Assembly (NCBI GenBank): GCA_036571765.1
Contig: BROE01000023.1
Location: 2,750,108 to 2,814,107, forward strand
DNA from: Plecoglossus altivelis
Taxonomy: Eukaryota > Chordata > Actinopteri > Osmeriformes > Plecoglossidae
DNA: 64,000 nucleotides
Reading direction: 5' to 3'
The notes under the pieces are model-generated. The model saw only the letters and a list, made by a program, of their open reading frames with translations. It ran no database searches and was not told the origin of the DNA. Of the stretch, positions 26,501 through 38,500 are shown piece after piece. The translations under genes and the position numbers were made by a program. Within the stretch, counting starts at the first letter, position 1. Every line of letters starts with the position of its first letter.

Positions 26501-29500
26501 AATTGACAATGAAATATAAAGATATACCCCCCCACACACACTCCCTTATGCAGGGGATTAGCATTGACAGGCCTTGGTTCTGAGTAACTGGCTCCACTTG
26601 TGGAACATACATCTGTTTACTAGACTGAGTGAACTGGGTCAGGCTTTCACAACAAACTTGAACTATTCATCGCGTCTCTAAATCCCTCGGGATTACGGAT
26701 GTCCTGCCAGTCCCACATGCAGTCATGAATGTCAATTGTGGAGTAGCTTTCCTTTTTTCGTGTCCCACTGGAAAGTTAGTCATCATGTATCCAACACCAC
26801 TTAGTCTTTTCTTTTTTTTAACTTTAAGGTTGTTCCAAAGCAGTCCGACCCCAAGACATCTTCACACACAACATTAATGACTCCTGTTTCTGTGTTGGAA
26901 AAAGCAGAGTGTCTCTTTGTTTCACAGGGGCTTTGTTTTAGGTTGGAATCAGAGCACTTTTAGCTTGCAAGTAACACGCCTGAATGATAACTCATGCAAT
27001 CCAACTCCCTCGTGTGTTTCTATGGCTGACTGTGCCTGGTCTATCTTAATTGATGGCCAGGAGTCTTGTGTTCGCCATCATTGTATTAGAAAGCGTGACG
27101 TCTGTCGAATGCCCTTTGATGTACGAAGGCTTATTTGAGGATGGAGTCAGAATTGGATCTGAGAGAAGATCTAAAGGAATCCGTTATCTTATTGTGGTCA
27201 GGGCTGTACATAGCTGGATAGAGATCTCCATTTAAGATTAAAAAGGCAGTTGAAATCCCTACAAAATGTTGGGTGCTATTTTAATCTACCATTCTGTCGG
27301 GCATTATTTGGAAATAACTATCACATGCCATGAATAATAAAGTTCATATCATAATGTAGTGTAGGATAGTAATCAGTGCTACATTCTAACCTTGTGATCC
27401 GAGCCGTTTGGCTGTCAGTTCAACTTGCGTCTCTTTGCCTGATCGCGGACACCTGCCCCTCAGCCCAGATATCAGACCCCCTCCATGTCAAAGGTCATCT
27501 TTGTTACTTGAACCCCAAGTATGTTAAGTATTCGGCCTGAGGCGACATTGAGACATTTGTTATCCAGCAAGGAATTCCATGAGAGGTTTCCAGTGTCAAA
27601 GTCAGCAAGCACCTCTTTGTTTCTACCCAGTCAGTCAGTCTTCAAGCCTGTCCTCTGTTGACAATGGTCTAGGTGCAGTACATGGTGTTAGACTTGCTTG
27701 CACTTAAAAGCTATTACAAAATATAAGACAATTGACACACCAGTTTGGCAAGCTACTGTTGGTCAATAACCATTAATATTCAAGAGCTGTTAATCTCCTC
27801 CTCTAACACAAACTAGACAAATGTAGACAAACACATACACTAATACTAGTCCATAGCAAGAGTCAGCCAACCAGTTTTTATTAGACCTTATTGGTTGTGA
27901 TTGTTTTTTAATGCTCCTATTTCGGTGGCATGGTCCTTGCCTCTATGCTGCCAGAAAAGCAACATGTCAGCAATTTGAAGTCATTATGACTGCAACACAT
28001 TCTATCAATAATTTACAGCATCTCTCCTGTCTCTGTTTCCCCCCCTTTTGACTTCAACACCTGTTTAGATTTACAGGAACACCACCCAGGCCCTTCTTAA
28101 GGAAACCCCCTAGGCCAGTTTGATTTCTTTCATGATTTATTCACCAGCTTTTCTCAGGAGGAGTGAATTTGGAAGGTACATCTGACTTCAGGGACAGAAA
28201 CGGTTGTGAGTGGGTACAATGGTGACTTTGAATTTAAGTGGCAGGTTTTAGGTAAATCTCCAGTTGGAAAAGAGAATGAAGGGAAAAGAAATAAAAAAGG
28301 GAAGGAAATCACAGTGAACCATCTGTTCAGGAGGCTGCACGGCAAGAGATAAACCTAGTAGTAGGAGAAAGAGCAAACAGTTGTGGTGTCCCGACCCCAG
28401 GGTGGAAAATTCAAATAAAGTGATAAGTTCACCTCTGTAGATGTTTATTGGCGGAATGATGGATGGAAACGCTGAAAACAAAGAGCCGTGGTGTTCATAG
28501 TGATGCACCCACAGAGCCTGACCTGACACATTTTGGGATATTTGAAGCAAGCTGTCTGTAGCTGATAAAGCTAACTGGAGTGTAGATTTAAAGCCTGCCA
28601 TTCCTGATGTGCCGGATTGTAAAACATACACCTTTTACCGCGGTGTGAATTGTACCGTGAAAGTAAAGCAAGGGAAACATCAGAGGGAAGGGTTTGGAGT
28701 GGAGAGAAGAGGAGGAAGAAAACACTACCAAATGATAGATAGAGGGATAGAAGCGAGAGGGAATGGCGTCATCGAATTGGCACAAAGGGGAATATCTACC
28801 CGCCTTTGTTAATCAAGAGCTCTTAAATTCGGTCGAGTAATTTTGTTTGAGAGAAAAACAAAAGCATAATTAACAGTTCCCTCTCGTATGCCAAAGAAAA
28901 CATAATTGAATGCATCGGTTCAACAGGAGGCAAGAGGGACATTTTTGTTTGAGAGGATCCAGGTCGCTGTTGAGTGGATATATTAACTGCTGTAGGTAGA
29001 CTGGTGGAAAGTGCAAACACTTTTCCAAACTTAAGTGAGTGCAATTGTCGTCAAGATGCTGGTATAAATGAAAGGCCTCACAATGCAGGTGAAGATGTGT
29101 CTCAAATAGAGGCTATGTTATTTTTCACAAACTGAATAAGGAATAGTTTTCCTTGTACACAAGACACCCTGGTATCCTGCAGGGACAAATGGTTTGAGGT
29201 TGTCTAAATTCCCTGTCATGTAACATTACTGGGTCATGGACTGTATTTAAATAGTTGGTCTGGCACATTGTTGATACCTTCTATGGCCATAGTGTGGCAT
29301 AGTCTGTGTTGCATGCTCACATATTCCACATTTTTGGTTCTACGCCAGGCTTGGGTAATGGTCCATTCCTAACTTTGTCAGAGCATCAGCAATCCTCAGA
29401 TCTACTCATGTATTTCTGCAATTTCCCATCGTTCTCAGACCCCACCCCTCATCTTTGTCCAAGGACAAGATGGCTTCTATAACATCATTCGAGTTTGGTT

Positions 29501-32500
29501 ACCGCCTTACACTGGCCAAGACTGTTTTCATTGAATCCTTTCTGAGGTCCGTGCACTTTGTGGTTTGCCCCCTGCTTCTCTGTGTGTGCTGCTTGCCTGC
29601 ACTTGTAGGTCAGTTTTGTCCGAAGCCCAGAAAGGTCCAGCTAGTAGTATTTCAGTTCATGAATGCCCCACCAGCATGGCAGGCCACTCATTCCACAAAC
29701 CCAGGTCCCAAAGAGATGCTGCATCTTCTGGTTAGACCTTTCCAAGTCACTTCCTCTTTTGCTGATTTGATCAAACATCCAGTACAGAATGTACCGTACA
29801 TCACGTGTGTTTGAATGGTAGTATAACAGACTGTGCTGCAGGGATGGGAGATTTGACTGGAGCTTAGATTTGTTTTTGAAAAATGAACTAAATAAGCACA
29901 TTGATGACATACTGAAGGGTTAATGTTTTGTGCCCATTTTGTGCTGCTTAAAAACTCTTTGGGTGGGACCCAAACAATACAAAGGAATCCTGAGCTGGTA
30001 TCACAGTGCAAGAAGACAGGGAATATAAGAGGGATGGATGCCACACTTGAGGAGCAGCCCAACATTGCAGCAATTCGATAATCCGTCATTTTCGGGTTCG
30101 GGCGGGAGAGATTCCCACACAACAATGCTGTCTTGGCATGCTCCTTTTTCAGCTCCATGCCACAGTAACTGACCTGTGACAGCCTCTTTAAGGAGATTGT
30201 ATCCACTCAAAACATCCAACAAATATATCTTATTAGGGGGCTGCGGGGATTTTCCCTGGAGAATAACTTGACCGCCCCGGGAGAAAAGTAGCTTCGTGTG
30301 GAAAGAAAAAGGGGCTGACTGCACCCAATGCCTGTGCAGCAAGCACGGAATTAAACCTGGAATGTGACCGGAAAGGTTTATGTCTTTTTGCTTTAGTTTG
30401 GGACTCAACTGTGGCAAAAGGCTTATTTTTCTCCCCAAATCCCTTTGTACTTATTGGGTAATTTTGGACTTGAATGTGGTTTGGGGGAAAATATATATAT
30501 ATATATCTGTGTATTTGAAGCGTATACCAGTTTAACAAAATAGCGTGTCATTTCTGACTGATACAGTATCATACTCACCACAATAGAGAAACAAATTAAT
30601 AGCGTCATGCAAATCCACACAGAAATACACAATTTAACTTCCTGTCAAAGACTGACAAGAGTCAAGTTAGCCAAAAGCTTATCAGGTAGGTATCAGGCAT
30701 TAAAAACTAGCAATAGCTGTATCAAACATGTCTGACTGGCAAAATGTTCCAATGAGGTAACAACCAGTAAAAGTTCCATGCAACTCTTCCTTAAGCAATC
30801 AGTAAGCATAGATTGTTAGCAGGACACCCTAGTCAAAGTAAGACTTGGCTGCTATTTGATCGTGCAAATGAAATGTTCCTCATAGAGAGAATCACATTAT
30901 CAGCTCCCACTATATCCCACCTCTGTTAGCTTGGTAGGCAACACCAGGCTTAGTTGGTTGGGTAAACAGTAACTAATCACTTCCAAATGCTTGCATGGTC
31001 GGTTGGGACTCAATTAGCCTCATTTAATTAGGGTCTTCCCAAGGAGAATATTACTTATGTTTGTCAGGCGTAATCACAACGTGTGCTGGAGGGTGTCACG
31101 GCAGGGAGTGGACTTTGGGTTTAGGGGGTTGTGGGTTAGTTGTAGTCTTGATAAATTGAAGCGAGCTGGTCCCGTGCATGGACTCCATGCCCATAGAGTG
31201 ACTTTTTATACACCGCAAAGGCTAGTGTTGTCGAGGTGAGCTAGTGTGGTCCGAGAGACGCCCAGAGAAGACATGAGTGATCGATTCTCATCATCTGCTA
31301 ATGGCCCAAGCTTATGCCCAATGACCTCATGTCTTTAGCGAAAATATGCTCACTGAGGGACTATTTGAGCCAAATCCTGCCTCCACCTCCCCCACCCCCA
31401 CCCCAATTGCATACTTGGCGCCACATTCCCTTAGCTGATGGCCTGACTGGTTAATGTGTGCAAATTGTCATTGGGAGTCCTTTTATATCAGGCCCCAACG
31501 CTCAGCACTTCTACAGGAGGTGACTTCAGCATTTCTCTCCTCCATCTCATTTAGTGTGTGGAACCATTGTTTAATATACAGTATGATGTCAGGCAGGGTT
31601 TAAAGTAGAAGCTGCCCTTGTTTTAATCTGTCCTTGAGACTGCATTTTTTGGAGAAGACGCTTGGAAAAAGAACGAAAATATTTCTTTATTTTTTTATTG
31701 AACCATTTATCTCTGTGCCGCGACATATTGTAAAACATGGACTGCGGACTGTAGTACTAGTACTGTACAACTCTACCTATACAGTACACACACATACACA
31801 CTCTAACTTTCTCTCCAATTTCCAGTCCTAACCGGAGAAACTGCCCAAGAATTCCTGCAGCAGAAATGAATTAGCTCTTAACAGATAATTTATGTGACCA
31901 GAAGTTGAAAACCAAGCCCAGACCATTAGCGGAACTGCAAACATAGCACATGGTAAAAATGGCCGGCCGCCTCTGTCCCCTGTGATTAATTAAATCACTC
32001 TCTTTTTTAACTCTTTGTCAATAATTCAAGTTTCAGGGGGGAAAAAGACAACAACAAACATGTCTGTGGCACAAATTAAATAGCGATTATTCGGGGGGTT
32101 TCTGTCCCCTGTTGGCCTCGTTCAGAAAGCGCTGCGGCAGCGTGGCCGATATCAGTTGTTAATCACACTAAAAGTGAGAGAATGTGTTTAATTTCCTGCC
32201 CTTATTTATTATCTCAATGCTAATTCGCTCGATGGGGTGAATGATTGCGCGGGAGTGGCGGAGGGGACGGAGAAAGAGAGGAAATGACCATCTTTCAAAG
32301 CACCTTGGCTGTGGAGCAATTCTCCAGAGCTGACCGGAGATACTTCACAGCTGATGTCATGACTTCTTGGCGGCTCAGCAGAGTACGGTGCACGGGTAGG
32401 CCGTAAATTACGTCTCTGGGGTAAGCAGGAATTTGTCGAAAAGGCCAAAAACTTTGGTACCAGACAATTAGTTTTAAATGTACTGCCTCAAGCCACATCA

Positions 32501-35500
32501 GCTGCCTATGTATGAGGTTTGGATGGGAATCATTGACACTCCATAGAGAAAGATTTCTATTTCTTATTACACTTGACAGAGACTTATTCAATGATAGGTC
32601 TCACAGGCCTCTTTTATACAGTAACCCAGCTCTAGCATGCACAGTGCAGTCATAAATGCTTGCATTCAACAGTCAACAGGATTGTTGTTCTGTCATGAGT
32701 CAGACGCCAATGCTTTAACAAAGGTCTGTCAGACTGTCTGCATTTACAGAGGGATTGTGTCAAGCAATGCTGTGTTTATAAGTCATAGCATGAGGATGAG
32801 AGTGTAATAATGAAGGGGATTTGGTCAACCAGTATTAGACCCGTTCTGTGTCTCATATTTCTCAGAGGACAGCTAAATTACGATCTCTTGAGCACCTTTT
32901 TAGCCGGCAACAATACATTGCACTTCTTTTCCCCGACATTGATTTTTGGGCTGCATGGATTGTCACATCCAATTATTATATTCAACATGCGGCCATGCTT
33001 CAAGGCACATTTCTGGCTATTGTGTCCAAGCAGGTAGGCATCTGGCTCGCTTCAGAATCGACTGGTTTTTCCGTTCGACCTTGGAAAGGCTGCGGAGGGC
33101 TCGGGAGAGAGCCACCTCGCACAATTAATTCCTCTCCTCTTCCTCTCTCTCCTGTCCTCCTGCTGAAACCAACACCTTTGCCAAGCCCATTTTCTTTCAT
33201 TAGGCCATTTCTGAAATGGTGCTTTAACATGGCGGTGGGTTTTATGAAAAAGAAATTCTCTGTTCTTTTTCATGATATCCACATACTGCAGTAGTGGCTG
33301 TCATTTCTCTTCAGGACCCAAAATTGTTTCTTCGTCTTTATGTAGTAGTAACAGTCACTACAGGCGAATTAAATATTACACATTCAGGGTTACAATAACA
33401 AGACATTTCTTTGCTAGATTTATAGTTTGTGTTACAGACATACTCAAAATAGGAAGTGAAGTTTTACAGGAAAAATGTTCCGGCTGTTTTCTTTGGACTC
33501 ATTTCAGGTTATTACTCACTAACTTTGAACAGCTATAAGTGTTACGGACATGCACTATGTACATGACACTAGCAGGGTGGTATTGTTTTTCCTTGAAGGG
33601 CATTCTGTGCCTTATTCACCTGCCTTTTTGTCCAATCTCTCTCATTACTCTGTGATCAGTTGCTCGATTCAGTTTGTTTGTGGTGTGATTGATTGTAACT
33701 GAAGATGTTAATTGTGTGCCCACAGCCTGTGTCTAACAGGTAGCTCAATACACCACAAAGGAGGCTAAGTTTAGCAGCACCTGTTGGTGTTATTTACCTC
33801 TAACGAGCACCACGGTCAAGGTTATTTGAGGCTCTTTTTGGAGGACATTCAAATCACAACACTTGATCATCGTAAGGATTTAGCCGGATCTGTCAAGTGG
33901 ACTTTGTCTCATCACATGATACGGTGTGTCAGTTCAGGTAGGGACGCTGAGAGACAGAGAAAGTTTTCAAGTTCAAACTGAAGTTTCACATTTGTAATGA
34001 AGTCTTGTACAGAATTTACCCTGTTCAGGTATCGTCTCTCTGGCAGGTAGGTACACCCAGGAGTAACTCTGGAAGAGAGCCACAATTGTCATTTGGCTGA
34101 GCAGACGTAGCAGCATCTCAAAGCTGTTTTCAGCCTGATGTGTCCGCATGAAAATGTAATGAAGAGAGTGACTGGAAAAAGGTGCCTTTTTCTGAGAGGG
34201 ATGGGGGATGTTAATTAGCTACATCACAACACCGAGAGGAACGCTTGGGTGTCTACCCCCCCATTCTTATGCCCTGGCATGTGACCTGCGCATTAGCACT
34301 CCACGCTAGCCATTAGCTAAACCACTGTCAACCAGCATCCATTTTGGCTGTGTTTCTTTTTAGTTAAAGGTACACTGTAGGGTGTTTGCAGTCCACATAG
34401 CCAAATACTACATTAGAAATAGTTTGTTTTGGATTTGTTTTACTGGGTGGTTATCCAGGTATTCTAATGACCTCTTCCTGCTGTGAACAGAAGTCACTTC
34501 CTGTAAAGAGGCTGAAAAGCCAGACAAGCTGAGGTAGTGTATGCCTTTGATTGTCTTTGTTTAGTTGAAAGCAGGGGAGCAGGGATCTGTGCTAGTTATC
34601 TTGTCTTGCATCTCTTTGAGCAGCAAGCAGCCAGCCTGCCTCCTCCCTGTTTGCACGCTGTGGAGCTGGCGACGAACAAACAGCTTACGCAACACAGCAG
34701 AGCCACCTGCACAACGGCTGATACACACTGCCTCTCTCACACTCACACACACAGACACACATGTATGCTGACATGCAGGAATTCACTGTCTGCACTATGA
34801 AAGCATGCCATACCGTACGCAAAAGTCTTACAGTATGCTATATATTACAGTGACGTAGACACATACTTTTTAAAAGTGATGTTCAACTCGACACGAGAGA
34901 ACGTTTGTTCATTTTTGAGAACTGTATGAGAATGTATGAGAATGCACCAAGTCCTAGTTTTATTTTATGAATATTGGGCTGCTTGTTCAGTCTGTACAGT
35001 CATTGTATCTGTCCTTGTATCTGGTCCTTGTATATGTCCTTGTATCTGTCCTTGTATCTGTTTTACTATATGTGTTTTGTGTCTTCGCACAGTGTTTTGT
35101 TTGTCTTATATTGTGCAATATCCTTGTGAAAACCCCACAGCATGAAGGCTGAAGTGTAATCTCACACCAATGTTAAAGAGACGTAGAAAGGGATCACAAA
35201 GTTGACATGCATGCTTTTCACAGTCTCTCTCTGTCTTCCTTGGTCTCTCTCTTTTTCTCTCTCTCAGCGTTCCTCCCTGATGTATTTCCTCTTCAACGTA
35301 CTCTCTCTTTAATCTACTGATTCTGTGGCGATTAATCCTGTGGCTGTCTTCTCCTCACCCACTCGACTGTGGAGTGGGAGCAGCAGGGGGGAGGCTCAGT
35401 GTCTTTCTTCCTATGAACGCTGTTCTGGTTCTTCTCTATTCACAGAGGACCAGCTTCCCCCTGGTTTCCCCACCATAGACATGGGCCCCCAGTTGAAAGT

Positions 35501-38500
35501 GGTTGAGCGAACTCGCACAGCCACCATGCTCTGTGCCGCCAGCGGCAACCCTGACCCAGACATCTCCTGGTTCAAGGACTTCCTTCCTGTCAATACCACT
35601 AACAACAACGGACGCATCAAACAGCTCAGATCAGGTAGGGTGTCGCCGCCGCCTTCAGAACTAAAAAAAAAAGAAAAGAAAAAGAAAAAAGGACACATGC
35701 ACAAAAAAATCCAACAGCAAATAGGGTTTTGTCTTTATCTGTCGACCCCTACTGTACGTCCTTCTGTTTGTGTTCTCTCGTTCTCTCCCTCCTCAACATT
35801 TGGCTTTGATTTTATAGGTAATGGCCTTGTCTCCTTGCTCCTTCTTCTGTTCTACTGTTTTGTGTGCCCCAGTGTGTGTTGTCGGCCCCCGTCTCTGTCT
35901 CCTGTCTCCTGTGTGTTTGTTGGCTTCAGTCTGACTTCCTCATTGCTCACTGCTGCGACTGTTATTCCAATTAGTTGTTGATTCCTTTCAACTGCTCCTG
36001 TGCAGTGTTTGAAGGATCCATTATTTTTTCTTTGTCATTTTTTTTTTCTTTCCAAAATTATTAATACTCACCATTTGGCTTCAGTGAATACTTTCAAAGG
36101 AGCACCCTCTGCTTTTCAAGAATATTTTTTGAAGGAATGACTTCAGACAAAATTTAGGGAAAAAATTTAAATGTACCTATACTAGACAATTAGAAAATAA
36201 TAGCCAATTTGTACGTTTTCTGACTCTTCAATAAAAAATAAAATAAAAACAATCTTCAAACTTCCTTTAAGGAGACTTTAGAGAAAGACATTTTAACTTG
36301 ACTTTTTTCTCCTAATACTAATTTGCCACAGTAGTGTGTAAGGCAGCGCCCAGTTTTCCCAGACCCTGTGGTATAGTGTCTGAATATCTTGCCCCTGATT
36401 TACCTTTGTATTCTCCAGCCTTTGCTCCTCTTTGCCTGTGGCATATCCCTTAACAATTCATTCCTGAATCCCTGAATATTAAGTTTAATCTACAATTTCA
36501 ATAGCTGAAGCTTTGTAATCAGATATGTCTACCATCACTTGAATCTTAGTTTGGCCAGTAATTTACTAACAATCTGTTGAAATTCTCACTGTAGAGTTAG
36601 TGTTATTTGTTTGACTACTTGTCTCCCAGTTTCTCAGTTGTCCTTAAGTGTTAATTGGTCTTGTTAACCTTCCCTTAACCTTGTTGTCAACCGAACTGTG
36701 TAAATTAACCCGTTTTGTGTGCGACTTTGATACTCCTATGACGTAGAGTTGATAAAGCATTAACAAAACCATGTAACTAAACATAAGGAATATAATCATA
36801 TCTTTATGCTGTCTTTCTTCTCTCCGTATTTAAATCTCCAGAATCCTTTGGTAAGTGCTTAGTTCTGAAGCACACATCACTCCCACTAATTTCCATGTTC
36901 CAAATACAATTATTAAAATGCATGGCATGCATTTTACTAACAGTTAGTGTAGTCACAGAGGTAACACTAGACCCACACACAATGCCACCCCCCCTCACCC
37001 TACACTGTTCCTGTCCTACTGTAGCAGGCACCAGAGCACACATCATTAGAACTTGACCCTACAAGCTTCCGTATTGTCACTTGAGCAGTGGAACCTTCCG
37101 ACCTTTCCTCACCTGTATGGCAACTCACTCAGCCTGTCACTCACTCAAACCCTGTGCACCAGCACTGCAAACACCAAGAGCAGATGTACCAAGAGTGTTA
37201 GGGAAGTAACATGGTCCTGTATGGTTGAAGATAAAGGGTTTCAGGTCTCTTAAATGAGTCTCTTCCCATCTCACATCCAAATGCCTTCAAGCCTTTCCCT
37301 TCAGTAGCTGGTCCTCAGAAGCCTTGCCACTTGGCACCTCCCCTGTGGTACACTACTGTTGAAATTTCTTCTCTCTGACCTATGATAACTTCTTATGATG
37401 AATCCTGTCTTTTTTTTGCAAAGAGTACAACAAACCTCTCTCTCATCTTTGATTCTCTCTCGTTCTCTCTCTCTTTCTGTCTTCTAGTACCTTTACTTAC
37501 GTACTCTGTTAAATCTAATTTGATTCTTCTTCCAAAGCCCCCAGCCTCTATCTTCTCGTACTAATGCTTCTTCTTTCTAATCTTATTTGCATTCATATTA
37601 TCCACCCAGGTGGTACACCAATAAGAGGTAAGAGTGCTGAACTGACGTTCACAGAATGAAAAAATAAATAAATTCATTCTTGCTGTCAACCCATCCATCA
37701 TCCATCCGTACACCCATTCGACTCCATTTCTGTCCTGTTTCCCGTTTACAATTATTATTCTTTATATATTTCTTCCCCATATCAACCCTCCTTCCTTATT
37801 TGTCCTGTTTCTTTAACATATTAGCATATTTTGTCTATGCTTTATTTCCTCCTTTTCATTTTGGTTTAATGAGCCTTTTCAAATCAGTTGTGATATGCTT
37901 GCTGTGGCTCAAATAAGCATATCCAATGACAATTTTTTTTTCTCCCCAAATCTATTTTTTCTCTCACTTTTGTTTTCTTTTTGGCCATAGCGACTCATGT
38001 GTCCCTCTTTTTGTCCAACTAAAACAACCAAACATTTTTCCCCCTTAGCTGCTCTTGTTCAGCACTAAAAAGTATGCACAGATGCTGTGGAATCACGCAG
38101 GCATGCTGAAGACAACAATGCCTTTCCTCTGCTTTTTTCTCCCAAAGAATTTCTTTCTATCTTTGCAAACTATTTTCCATTTCTTCTATTTGCTTTCCTC
38201 TCCTGTACCTTCTATAAAAAAGCCCAAACAACTACTTTTTTGATAAAGTTTCTACGGTGCTTTTTTTCTCTTTCACCTATTTTTCTTAATTTTCTTGGGT
38301 TTGAAGGCTTTTACTTTTTTGACTTTTTATTCTTCAGGGTTGGGGAAAGGCAAACAGTTGAGTCTGGCGAGGACCGGATTGGTCCATTTTTGCCGTGTAA
38401 CATGGGAGTTGGAGAGTGATTGATGCATAAGCTATTTTTCCCTGGGTCATATGACACCACACTGCTGATCCCATTGGTGGATTTTTATGGGTGTCTTTTG

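Larger units (their letters stand above)
16441..35445 (+). other. ptprd: Large intron between Ig1 and Ig2
   Basis: A 19 kb intron with no exon, RNA gene or recognisable transposon. Open frames on either strand, including one of 172 codons on the minus strand at 29688-30206, match no family I know. It contains simple repeats at about 17.5, 17.85, 23.85, 24.56, 30.49 and 35.0 kb, and several complex patches that look like conserved non-coding DNA. A purine-rich strand near 23.84-24.0 kb is nearly free of pyrimidine runs. Confidence 0.85.

Noticed and set aside
29688..30206. 172-codon minus-strand open frame in the large intron
   Set aside because: It matches no family I know, has no splice or promoter context, and has Cys/Ser/His-rich random-looking composition.
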